25,715 nt of DNA from HGM11416 sp034104345 (GCA_034104345.1 JAXEDY010000033.1:1-25715); one strand, 5' to 3'; positions 15,639 through 23,264 are shown, counted from the stretch's first letter. Made by a program: numbers and translations. The notes: generated by a model not told the origin, from the letters alone.

Positions 15639-15647
15639 CCCCCCTTA
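15639..15647 (-). promoter_or_regulatory. Fused stop codon and ribosome binding site
   Basis: The TAA stop of the 1024-aa gene (15647-15645) continues into six G residues, giving AAGGGGGG eight bases before the DUF4838 start at 15630. It supports that start and coupling of the two genes. Confidence 0.75.
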
Positions 15648-18600
15648 CGCCGCAACCACTTTATACGAGCGATAGCCGTAGTTGCCGTCGGAATCGATCG
15701 CGTAAACGTAAACGGTATATTCGCCCGCGTCGAGCATGGTAAATTCGCTTACGTTATAAAAAGCCACGACGTTGCGTTCGTCATAAATTATAGTTATGAG
15801 CGTAAGTTTTTCTGATGAGTCTAAATTGTCGGTCGCGGTGTATTTTTTAACCTGATATTTATAACCGAGCCTTACTTTCTGAACGGTGTTTTCATCGGAA
15901 CCGTCATCGAAAGCAACGACGGGCGCTACCGTATCGATAACCTTAACGACGTAAGGTTGTTCGGCGTATTTACCCGAAGAGTCGGTCGCGCTGTAAAGTA
16001 TGCGATAGTTGCCGTATTCCGAATAGGTTACGTTATAATCTCTGTCGGCTAAAACGCCGTCGAGCGCTATGCCGTCGTCGGTGGTTAAAACCGAACCGTT
16101 CGGAGAGGTTACCGTTAGCAGAACGTCTCCTTTTAAAACCGACGAAAGCGCGTCGCTTACTATGGCTTTGCCTATTATCGATTTAAGACCTTTTTCAACG
16201 CGTCCCGCTGCGGTCAAACCGTAAATTTGCGGCGCGAAATCGTCGTTTTTATCGCTACAGATTGCCTGATTCTGCACGCGGCTTATGCTAACTTTGTTGC
16301 CTTGCGAATTTCCGCGGAACACAAAGTCGAACATAACGTAATCGCAGTCGAATCCGTCGGGAAGCGGCAGATAAACCGTCTGTTCGTCTACCGTTATTTT
16401 CATCGAGTTGTTTTCGACCGCGTAAGCAACGGTGTAAACGCTTTCGGCAGACCTGCTTATCTGAAGCACTTTGCTTTCGCCGCCGTTTACCGAAACTTCG
16501 AAATTGTTTCTTCTGTAAGAAAAGTCGACGCTGACTTTATGGTTATAATTTTCGCGCGATTTCAAAACCACGCTGTAATCGTTTTTAGCCGCGGTCGCTC
16601 CGTCCATCGAATATTCAAACAAGAAGTTTTTAAGCGAAAGCGGGTTTATAAATTCAAGCGCGTTGTCGCCGCTCGATTTCTGCGAAGTAAATTCTATATC
16701 CGAATAACTTGCGCTCGCCAGATAGTCGCCCTTGAAATATTTGCTCATATCGAGCCGCGAACCGAAACCTGCGTCGATTATTTCGAACGATTCGCTTTCG
16801 TATACGGCGTTTTCGGCAACGTATTTGAATTTTACGGTTTTGCTGCCGCTTATAAAGGTTTGTGCCAGGTCGGTTTCGGTGTAATTTCCGCCGTCGAAAC
16901 TAACGAACGTTTTATAACTTACTTTCGTAGGCGTTTCGCCTTCGTATTTATAAGCGCTTACTTCGGGAAGCGAATATGCCATGCCTTTGATATAATAACG
17001 GTTGAAAACGGGCAATTCGCCGAACGAACATTCGTCGTTTTTAAGGCTTTTTACTTTATACGAATACGAGTAGGTTTTAAACATGTCGGCATATTCGTAA
17101 ACTATTTCGTATTCGCCGACCGAAAGCGGAATAAACGTGCGCGTTTCCTCGTTGATTTCGGTAACGGTTCCTTTAAATATCGCCTTTATTTTAAGGCTTA
17201 TGTCGCCGTTACGGCTGGTTATTTTATGTTCGGGAAGCGTTACCGCTTCGCCCGCGACGAAATCGCCGACTTTATCTACGGTAAGCGTAATCGGATCGGT
17301 TTCGAGCGCGTAAACGCCGAGAGCGTAACGCCCTACGTTCCCGAACGAATCTTTGGCGTTGTATTCAACAACGTAACGCCCCGTTTTTAAAGGAACGAAC
17401 TTGCCGTTTTTTACCGCGACCGAACTTTGCGCCGTGGTGTTATAGTTGTAATAAACGTCGGCTTTTACGTCGCCTAAAAGGTTTACGTCGTATGCGGTGG
17501 CGTTAAAAATAGTAAATTCTTCGCCGAGTTTGATATAAACGTCGCCTTTTACGCCCTTATCGTCTACTTTTATAACGGGCGCGGTTTTATCGAAATAACC
17601 GCCGCTTATAAGGTCTTCGCCGCGCTTGCCGCCGATTTGTTCGATTTCGAAAGTGGTCGAAGACGTATAGTTTTCGGTTGCGGTGAGCGAAACAAAAACT
17701 TCACCCGTGGTAAACCCCGGGAAAACCGATTTGCTGATGTTACGATTGTAAAGTTGGTTTATCAAATACGATTGTTCTCCGTCGCCCTGCGGATGATTAA
17801 ACGTTACGTTTCCGTTTTGCGCGTTTATGCCCCACTTTATATAGTTATAATAAGAAGCGGTCGTTACGCTCTGACCGTAGTCGCCGTTATAAACGCCGTA
17901 GCGGTTGCCGTCGATATAAACGTTGGGTTTGCCGAACTTGGGCGGGCAGTCGTAATAAAGCCCGAATTCGCCCTGAGAAGTCGCCGCGGTTCTGGCATAA
18001 ACACCTTCGCCTTTGGCTTTTCGTATTTCTATTTTTAGGATAACAAAGTTTTTGCGGTTATAACAATCGGTAAGTTTTACTTCGATAATTCCCGCTTCTA
18101 AATTGGTGTCGAGCGGATTTTCGTCGGTAGACAATATCTGATTGTTTTTCTTTTTTATCGCGGTCGAAAACATCGTTATTATTTCGTGAATTTCGTCGCT
18201 TTTAAGGTCGACGGGTTCGTTATAATAAAAAGTGTCGCCCGCGGCGAGATTTACGATAAGTCCGGTTGAATTTTTGCCTTTTTCGTTCGTGCGGACGGTG
18301 CCGTATTCGACCGAAGAATCTTTCGAACCGACTTCCCAGTTACGCTTAACGACCTTAAACGCTTTTTGCGCCGACAAAAGTTTGCCCGCTTTGCGATAGT
18401 CGTAAACCGCTTTATATTCGCCCGTTACGTCGAAAATAATATTTTCGTTTTCGGTAACGTCGCCGCTCGGCGCGATAAATCCGGCGAATTTGCCGTTATA
18501 GATTTTTCCGTCGTCGTTTATTTCCGCCGTAGCCGGAACAGTAAACGAATCGCCCAAAAAATAATAGTCCGCGATTTCAACGTTGTCTACTACTGCGTTG

Positions 18601-18719
18601 TCCGCTTTTACGCTTTTCGTTAAGCCGCCGAACGCAACCACGGCGCCGAAGCACAACGTTATTGCCGTTATCGCGCATAAAAGCGTTATCGATAACCATT
18701 TTCTCCGCTTATTGTTCAT
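15645..18719 (-). CDS. Large secreted multi-domain protein with Ig-like and lectin-like regions
   Basis: The protein has 1024 aa. The N-terminal signal peptide has a hydrophobic core around residues 9-30 and probable cleavage after VKA near residue 39. No lipobox and no C-terminal LPxTG or membrane anchor are seen. Residues about 390-570 and 860-1024 contain repeated Ig-like/cadherin-type strands (DKTAPVIKVDD, DSFGNVGRYALGVY, DTVAPVVAFDD, YAIDSDGNYGYRSY), as in HYR/DUF5011 domains. Residues about 670-840 look like a concanavalin/laminin-G-type jelly roll (YSVVLKSRENYNHKVSVDF). The role is inferred: an extracellular glycan-binding scaffold. Its SD is CGGAGA. It lies between the permease genes and the DUF4838 gene, so it is probably part of the same transcript. 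Confidence 0.8.
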   Translation of the reverse strand: MNNKRRKWLSITLLCAITAITLCFGAVVAFGGLTKSVKADNAVVDNVEIADYYFLGDSFTVPATAEINDDGKIYNGKFAGFIAPSGDVTENENIIFDVTGEYKAVYDYRKAGKLLSAQKAFKVVKRNWEVGSKDSSVEYGTVRTNEKGKNSTGLIVNLAAGDTFYYNEPVDLKSDEIHEIITMFSTAIKKKNNQILSTDENPLDTNLEAGIIEVKLTDCYNRKNFVILKIEIRKAKGEGVYARTAATSQGEFGLYYDCPPKFGKPNVYIDGNRYGVYNGDYGQSVTTASYYNYIKWGINAQNGNVTFNHPQGDGEQSYLINQLYNRNISKSVFPGFTTGEVFVSLTATENYTSSTTFEIEQIGGKRGEDLISGGYFDKTAPVIKVDDKGVKGDVYIKLGEEFTIFNATAYDVNLLGDVKADVYYNYNTTAQSSVAVKNGKFVPLKTGRYVVEYNAKDSFGNVGRYALGVYALETDPITLTVDKVGDFVAGEAVTLPEHKITSRNGDISLKIKAIFKGTVTEINEETRTFIPLSVGEYEIVYEYADMFKTYSYSYKVKSLKNDECSFGELPVFNRYYIKGMAYSLPEVSAYKYEGETPTKVSYKTFVSFDGGNYTETDLAQTFISGSKTVKFKYVAENAVYESESFEIIDAGFGSRLDMSKYFKGDYLASASYSDIEFTSQKSSGDNALEFINPLSLKNFLFEYSMDGATAAKNDYSVVLKSRENYNHKVSVDFSYRRNNFEVSVNGGESKVLQISRSAESVYTVAYAVENNSMKITVDEQTVYLPLPDGFDCDYVMFDFVFRGNSQGNKVSISRVQNQAICSDKNDDFAPQIYGLTAAGRVEKGLKSIIGKAIVSDALSSVLKGDVLLTVTSPNGSVLTTDDGIALDGVLADRDYNVTYSEYGNYRILYSATDSSGKYAEQPYVVKVIDTVAPVVAFDDGSDENTVQKVRLGYKYQVKKYTATDNLDSSEKLTLITIIYDERNVVAFYNVSEFTMLDAGEYTVYVYAIDSDGNYGYRSYKVVAA

Positions 18720-18742
18720 GTTTTTTCTCCGTTTATCTTTAT

Positions 18743-18748
18743 ATTATA
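18743..18748 (-). promoter_or_regulatory. Isolated -10-like box upstream of the 1024-aa gene
   Basis: A perfect TATAAT on the minus strand lies 24 bp before the start codon in the 89-bp gap after the second permease gene. No convincing -35 box is found at the usual distance. It may give a minor internal start or nothing. Confidence 0.25.
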
Positions 18749-18808
18749 GTGTGCGGTTTTCGTGTTTTTTTCTTCACTTTGTTCTTTAGTTTAAAACAAG
18801 GCAAAACA

Positions 18809-19792
18809 TCAGCCTTTAATTCCGCCGAGCGTCATATTGCCCATAAGTTTGTCGTGCAAAAACGCATAAACGACTATCACCGGAAGCGCAAGCATCATTC
18901 CCGAAGCGATGACCATGGGTGCGGTTGCGCGCGTGCCTTTTGGCGGAAATTTGTAATAAGGCAGATAATAAATGAAATATGCCAAAGTAAAATGCGTGGG
19001 CATATACAACTGAATCGAAGAATAATCGTTCCAGAAGAATATAAATCTAATTAAAAATACCGAGCCGATTATTTTTGCGGCGAGCGGCATATAAATGCGA
19101 AGCATAACCGTAAGTTGCGACGCTCCGTCGATTTCGGCGGCTTCGCTGTATGTGTCGGGCATTCCTTTAAAATATTCGTAAAATACCAGAAAATACATTC
19201 CCAAAAAACTGCAACGCTGTATAAAGTTGCCGTGCCAAGTGTCGTAAAGCCCCAAATTACGAAGCAGCGTAAGTTCGGAAGGATATGCGCCTACTATCGG
19301 CAACGTCATTATAACTATTACGAGGATATAAAGCGCTTTGCTGAATTTATAAGGATATTTAGCGCACATATACGCCATAACCGCAGGGAAAATCGCCTGA
19401 ACCAGACCGTTGCCGAAAGCGTAAAAAATCGAGTTGAAAAGCATCGTGAGAACGGTCTGATCGCTTTCGTGGTGGACTTCGGCGCTGCCCGTAAAAAAGT
19501 CGGACTTTGCGGTGTGAATAAAGTTGTTTATAAGATCGGCGTAGTTTTTAAGTTGCACTAACTGATAATAACTGCTGCGCGGATCGTCTTTGCCCTTGAT
19601 CCACGACGGATCGTTGATTTTAGGCAAACCCAAAATGTTGCTTTGAAAATCTTTACCCGATTTAAGCGAACTTAAAACGCCCCATGCAAGCATTAAAATT
19701 ATCGAAAGCGAATACGCGATTAAAAGAGCGCATATAACGCCTAAAACTATTTTTACGGCTATTTCGCCTTTTTTCTTTGTTTTAGTTACCAT
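18809..19792 (-). CDS. Carbohydrate ABC transporter permease, MalG type (CUT1)
   Basis: The protein has 327 aa with about six membrane segments, the first at residues 12-40. The cytoplasmic EAA loop is clear at residues 217-237 (EAAEIDGASQLT), and the C-terminus ends MTLGGIKG, the typical MalG-type tail. It should form the translocation pore with the MalF-type partner. A long loop at about residues 45-115 is larger than in simple maltose-type permeases. The start overlaps a fused stop/SD: the partner's TAA runs into GGGTGG four bases before the ATG. No ATPase gene is in the window, so a shared MsmX-type ATPase encoded elsewhere probably powers it. Confidence 0.93.
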   Translation of the reverse strand: MVTKTKKKGEIAVKIVLGVICALLIAYSLSIILMLAWGVLSSLKSGKDFQSNILGLPKINDPSWIKGKDDPRSSYYQLVQLKNYADLINNFIHTAKSDFFTGSAEVHHESDQTVLTMLFNSIFYAFGNGLVQAIFPAVMAYMCAKYPYKFSKALYILVIVIMTLPIVGAYPSELTLLRNLGLYDTWHGNFIQRCSFLGMYFLVFYEYFKGMPDTYSEAAEIDGASQLTVMLRIYMPLAAKIIGSVFLIRFIFFWNDYSSIQLYMPTHFTLAYFIYYLPYYKFPPKGTRATAPMVIASGMMLALPVIVVYAFLHDKLMGNMTLGGIKG

Positions 19793-19802
19793 ATCGCCAC
19801 CC

Positions 19803-20741
19803 TTAATCCATCGACGGGCCGAGTTTCGTCATAAGTTTGCGGCTTACCAAAACTATGGGCAAGGTTATCATAGTTAAAACCAGACCGAGCGCCGAAAGCT
19901 GCGAATAGGTTAAAGTACCTTTTACAACGCCCGTTCTGTCTTCGGGTTTTAAACTTTGAATATATAAGAAATATCCAAAACTTTCAAGCCTGCCCGCGCC
20001 TTCGCCGTAAAACGCAAAAAGGTTGAGTTGGTGCGTGAATATTCCCGTAAGCGAAATCACCACGAACGTAGAAAACGTTGACCAGATCATGGGCATAGTA
20101 ACGTAGAAAAATTCCTGAATAAGGCTTGCTCCGTCAAGCGCGACAGCTTCGACTATCGAACCGTCGATTCCGCTCATCGAACCCGTAAACATCATAACGT
20201 TTACGCCGAACGAAATCCACACGTTATAAAACAGAACCGTAGCCATTTTTACGTTTTCGTCGTCGCTCATCAAAAGCCCCGTTTTGCCCGTGAGTTCCTG
20301 ATAAACGTTGTTCGCAATATATTTAAACAGCATTACGAAAACTATGCCCGAAATTATCTGCGGCATAAAAAGCATTACTTTAAACGTTTTATGCAGAAAA
20401 AACTTTTTGTAAATATAAAACGAGAAAATAAGCGCGAGCGGCAAACTTATAAAAACGTCGCACGCGATCATTTTAAGCGAGTTGGATATTTTGTTCCAAC
20501 TTTCGCCTATAACCTGAAAAGCCTTCCCGAAATTTTCAAACGAAGCGAAAACTTTAACGTAAGCGCCGTCGATTTCAGAATATTTCTGAAACGCTAAAAT
20601 TATCGAATTTATGTTTACGTATAAGTAAAATATTAAAAACTGCAATAAGGGCAAAGTTACCGCGGCAACGTAAAACAGCAAACGTTTGGTTTGCTTCGAC
20701 GTGATTTTTTGAGTTGTCGCCCGATTCGTTTGTGTAGTCAT
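19803..20741 (-). CDS. Carbohydrate ABC transporter permease, MalF type (CUT1)
   Basis: The protein has 312 aa with about six membrane helices, the first at residues 20-45. The EAA loop is at residues 198-220 (EAVALDGASLIQEFF), followed by a MPMIW segment. It pairs with the MalG-type protein encoded 10 bp downstream to import oligosaccharides delivered by the upstream-encoded binding protein. No SD precedes the ATG; the leader is A-rich. A 183-bp gap containing a stem-loop separates it from the solute-binding protein gene, which is common in transporter operons where the binding protein is made in excess. Confidence 0.93.
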   Translation of the reverse strand: MTTQTNRATTQKITSKQTKRLLFYVAAVTLPLLQFLIFYLYVNINSIILAFQKYSEIDGAYVKVFASFENFGKAFQVIGESWNKISNSLKMIACDVFISLPLALIFSFYIYKKFFLHKTFKVMLFMPQIISGIVFVMLFKYIANNVYQELTGKTGLLMSDDENVKMATVLFYNVWISFGVNVMMFTGSMSGIDGSIVEAVALDGASLIQEFFYVTMPMIWSTFSTFVVISLTGIFTHQLNLFAFYGEGAGRLESFGYFLYIQSLKPEDRTGVVKGTLTYSQLSALGLVLTMITLPIVLVSRKLMTKLGPSMD

Positions 20742-20806
20742 TTTTTTATATGTGCTTTAATTTTAAGGCAACCGCCGAAAGCGTGTTTTTTTGTTTTTTT
20801 AGGCGT

Positions 20807-20863
20807 TTCAGGAGTTTCGCAAGCATATGTTTTTTGTTTTGCACGGCAAACGGAACCCCTGAA
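20807..20863 (-). other. Intercistronic stem-loop between binding-protein and permease genes
   Basis: TTCAGGAGTTTCG (20807-20819) and CGGAACCCCTGAA (20851-20863) form a 13-position stem with one mismatch and one G-U pair in RNA, around a 31-nt loop. No U-tract follows on the coding strand, so it is not a standard terminator. The likely role is protecting the 3' end of the binding-protein mRNA or partly attenuating permease expression. Confidence 0.6.
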
Positions 20864-20924
20864 GATGCTGTATATTACGTTTGCTTTATCGCTTTAACGC
20901 GATTTTACCTTTTATTATCTGCTT

Positions 20925-22655
20925 TTATTCTCTGCGGTCGAGAATTTTATTCCATTCGGCGCTCGTAAAGCCGGTTACGTTAAATACGTCGGTCAAACCG
21001 CAACCGCCTTTAAACGCTTCGAAATAACTGTTATAGGTGGTGCTGTTAACGGTGGGTTGCATAATCGAAGACGACGGCTGAATTTTTAACGCCGCCTGGC
21101 TCTTTTTGAACGTTTCGTTCGCCGAACTGAAGTATAAAACGTCGCTGTTTTCTTTTCTGCTTAAATCGTATACTTTCTGCTGGAACGAAGGCAAGTTGTT
21201 ATATTGCGCCGCGGTAAGAGTGTAATCGATAGGTCTGGTAACGCCGGTTAAAGCGGTAAATTCTTTAAGTTCGACGTCGCTGTAAAGGAATTTTAAAAAT
21301 TCTTTGCAGGCTGCCACTATTTTCGCGTTGTTTTTATATCTTGCGTTGATATATGCATAAGAAAGCGCGCCGTCGATAATCGACGATTTTTTTGCGTTAG
21401 CGCCCGCGGTAACGGGTTCGTTTACCGATACGGGTAAGTTCATAAAGCGAACTTCGCGTTTGGTTTTGCCCGTCATATCAAAATAGTTCTGAAAACTTTC
21501 GTTTTCGACCGCTTCGTTATACCAATAGGTGCCTTCGATAAGGAACGCTCTGTCTTTGGTAGAAGAATCCATGCCGCCTTCGATAAACACGGCTTGCGTT
21601 TCGGTACTGCCGATCGACTGGCTTGCTTCGGGCGAGAACAAACCCTCTCTTCTTAAAACTTCGACGAACGAAACGGCGTAGTATCTTGCCGCCGATTCGA
21701 ACGCGAGATAACCGTTTTCATCGCTTATAGCAACTTCTTCGGTGGTGGGTTTTTTAACGTAATTAACGCCTTCGAAAAGGTTTTCGTCGGAATAACCGGT
21801 AACTACGGTTACTTTGCCGCTAAGATCGTAAACCGCGCGAAGTTCTTCGCTGCCCGCAAGCGATGCCCAAAGCCCTTCGACCAGATAGTTCGAATAGTAA
21901 AGCCACGAACCGCTTAAAGTGAAAGGTCCGATGCCGGTAACTTTCTGAATTTGCGCCGATAAAATCAAAAGTTCCTGTAAAGTTGACGGAAGCCCGTCGT
22001 CGTCGGTATTTTCTTTGCCGTCCGGTCCGCACGATTTAGCCGAGTTTTTGTTTTTTACAAGATAAATCGAGCCGTATTTCGTGGAACATTCGTTGCCGTT
22101 TTCGGCGTCTTTTGCAATATACCAATTGTTTTTGTCGAACGAATCTTTATCGTAGGTTACCCCGGGGAACCATTCGTAATGCGGCAAAGCGTAATAACTG
22201 CCGTCGGGACCTTTCAATCCTTCTAACGCTGCGGGGCGTATACGCTGTTCGAGCGACGTGCCGTCCGAAGCGTCTTTTACGAGATCGTCGAGCGGTAAAA
22301 TGATGCCGGACTGCGCAAGGCTGTAAATTTCGGAATAGCGTTCGTCGAATACGATGTGATAAGCCGAAGTGTTAAGCGTTTTGCTGTCGGGCTGTTCGTT
22401 GGTTATATCGATATAAACGCCGGTTTTGCCGTCTTCGAAGTGATAATCTTTATATTCGTCCTGAAAACGCGCAGCCGCGTTGTCGAGCCATTTTCTGCCT
22501 ACGCCTCCGGGGAAGTTCTGCACCTTTATAACGGTCATATCTTCGCGTGCGCCGTTCGAATTGCCGTTCCCGGACGAATTGTTGTTTGTCGGTCCGCATG
22601 CGAACGCAAAAGTCGCGCATACCAGACAAAGAGCCAAAGAAAGTAATTTTTTCAT
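20925..22655 (-). CDS. Extracellular carbohydrate-binding lipoprotein of an ABC importer
   Basis: The protein has 576 aa. The signal peptide ends in FAFAC, with lipidated C20 followed by a Ser/Asn/Gly linker, as in Gram-positive solute-binding proteins. The body fits the CUT1 binding-protein fold, with VIKVQNFPGGVGRKWLDNAA near the mature N-terminus and YYALPHYEWFPGVTYDK and IPLDDLVKD-like hinge segments. It is larger than maltose-binding proteins (about 400 aa), resembling those for long oligosaccharides. It is the first gene of the locus, with a clear SD, AGGAGAG (about 22663-22669). The gene order binding protein, MalF-type, MalG-type supports the call. The ligand is unknown. Confidence 0.92.
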   Translation of the reverse strand: MKKLLSLALCLVCATFAFACGPTNNNSSGNGNSNGAREDMTVIKVQNFPGGVGRKWLDNAAARFQDEYKDYHFEDGKTGVYIDITNEQPDSKTLNTSAYHIVFDERYSEIYSLAQSGIILPLDDLVKDASDGTSLEQRIRPAALEGLKGPDGSYYALPHYEWFPGVTYDKDSFDKNNWYIAKDAENGNECSTKYGSIYLVKNKNSAKSCGPDGKENTDDDGLPSTLQELLILSAQIQKVTGIGPFTLSGSWLYYSNYLVEGLWASLAGSEELRAVYDLSGKVTVVTGYSDENLFEGVNYVKKPTTEEVAISDENGYLAFESAARYYAVSFVEVLRREGLFSPEASQSIGSTETQAVFIEGGMDSSTKDRAFLIEGTYWYNEAVENESFQNYFDMTGKTKREVRFMNLPVSVNEPVTAGANAKKSSIIDGALSYAYINARYKNNAKIVAACKEFLKFLYSDVELKEFTALTGVTRPIDYTLTAAQYNNLPSFQQKVYDLSRKENSDVLYFSSANETFKKSQAALKIQPSSSIMQPTVNSTTYNSYFEAFKGGCGLTDVFNVTGFTSAEWNKILDRRE

Positions 22656-22752
22656 CTTTTTTCTCTCCTGATAAATTTTTAACGTTTTTTGTTTTTTGTT
22701 TTTTTACCCGATTTTGCGTTTTTTTCATCCGCTTTCGTCGCCGTTTTAAGCG

Positions 22753-22783
22753 CCGTTTTTAAGGCACGTGCCATAAAAAACGG
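22753..22783. promoter_or_regulatory. Palindrome in the binding-protein leader, possible operator
   Basis: The centre GGCACGTGCC (22763-22772) is a perfect 10-bp palindrome, flanked by CCGTTTTT and AAAAAACGG arms that extend the symmetry to 31 bp. It would lie about 26-56 bases into the transcript. The central CG dyad resembles LacI/GalR-family operators, and it could also fold as an RNA hairpin. No LacI-type regulator is in the window. Confidence 0.45.
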
Positions 22784-22815
22784 AATATCTTGCCACGTTA
22801 CCGAGTATCGACTCT

Positions 22816-22843
22816 ATTTTACACCTAATTTTCGAAATGTAAA
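22816..22843 (-). promoter_or_regulatory. Promoter of the ABC-transporter/surface-protein operon
   Basis: On the minus strand, TTTACA (22843-22838), a 16-bp spacer and TAAAAT (22821-22816), preceded directly by TG, form a good sigma-A-type promoter. The predicted leader before the binding-protein ATG is about 150 nt. The -35 box is inside the proximal candidate AraC half-site. Confidence 0.65.
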
Positions 22844-22872
22844 TAAGCAAAAGCAATCATTCACATAAACAA
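22838..22872 (-). promoter_or_regulatory. Tandem 22-bp-spaced half-sites over the -35 box, candidate AraC-family operator
   Basis: TTGCTTATTTACA (22850-22838) and TTGTTTATGTGAA (22872-22860) on the minus strand are direct repeats matching at 9 of 13 positions, 22 bp apart. The proximal copy matches the pair next to the AraC gene at 10 of 13 positions each. Overlap of the proximal half-site with the -35 box is the usual layout of an AraC-type activator site. Binding by the 881-1714 product is inferred. Confidence 0.45.
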
Positions 22873-22989
22873 AATTAAACTAAAAAGAGTAAAAACTAAA
22901 CGAACGGCATCTATCGAAATTGCAATGACTGCCGTTACCCACACAGTTACTTTTTATTTAAGGTAAAAAACTTTTTTAAAACAAATAAA

Positions 22990-23037
22990 AAAACCGCGCC
23001 TGAAAATAAATCAAACGCGGTTTTGTTTATTTTTTAT
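22990..23037. terminator. Bidirectional intrinsic terminator
   Basis: AAAACCGCG (22990-22998) pairs with CGCGGTTTT (23016-23024) in a 9-bp stem, with T-rich tracts on both sides (TTTTGTTTATTTTTT on plus, a run of eight T on minus). It probably insulates the transporter operon promoter from upstream transcription. Confidence 0.7.
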
Positions 23038-23060
23038 TGTTTTTTATGCGATTTTTTGAT

Positions 23061-23135
23061 GCAAACATGCCGATAATCGACCTATAGCGGCACTTTTTCG
23101 TTGTATATACCGTAGGTGCGACCATCGACTGCCCG
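23061..23135. repeat. Dispersed intergenic element, copy B
   Basis: It aligns with 11271-11360: GCAAACATGCCGATAA against GCGAACGTGCCGATAA, then a CTATAG block, then CCGTAGGTGCGACCATCG and GCCCG. The hairpin arm that is perfect in copy A is degenerate here, and about 12 bp of the middle is absent. It looks like an older, decayed copy of the same element. Confidence 0.65.
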
Positions 23136-23205
23136 CCTATTTTTATTTTATTCGTTTCATTTTATTATAATCGTAGTAAGGCACGAATAGCCCGCCAAAT
23201 TTTAT

Positions 23206-23240
23206 ATAAAAAACGGAGCAAAGATATATTCTTTGCTCCG
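23206..23240 (-). terminator. Intrinsic terminator of the aminotransferase gene
   Basis: A perfect 10-bp stem, CGGAGCAAAG/CTTTGCTCCG (23214-23223 and 23231-23240), has a 7-nt loop. On the minus strand it is followed by six T residues (23213-23208). It lies 25 bp after the stop codon. Confidence 0.92.
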
Positions 23241-23264
23241 CCGCAATTTATTTTAAATTAAAGT

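Larger units (their letters stand above)
22656..23264. other. 609-bp intergenic region: promoter, operator candidates, dispersed repeat and two terminators
   Basis: No convincing gene is present. From right to left it holds the aminotransferase terminator (23206-23240), copy B of the dispersed element (23061-23135), a second hairpin terminator (22990-23037), then the transporter promoter with 22-bp-spaced half-sites and a palindrome in the leader. A separate inverted pair, AACGGCA/TGCCGTT, lies at about 22903-22936. The short frames in this region are AT-rich, lack starts with an SD and resemble no protein. Confidence 0.7.

Noticed and set aside
16227..17390. 387-codon plus-strand frame opposite the 1024-aa gene
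   Set aside because: The composition is unnatural (Phe/Arg/Val-rich with no domains) and it lies wholly within a coherent secreted protein. Few antisense stops arise because the codon usage avoids TTA, CTA and TCA.
22450..22762. Overlapping short frames around the binding-protein start
   Set aside because: They are shadows of the signal-peptide region and AT-rich leader, in other frames and on the other strand, with no supporting start signals.
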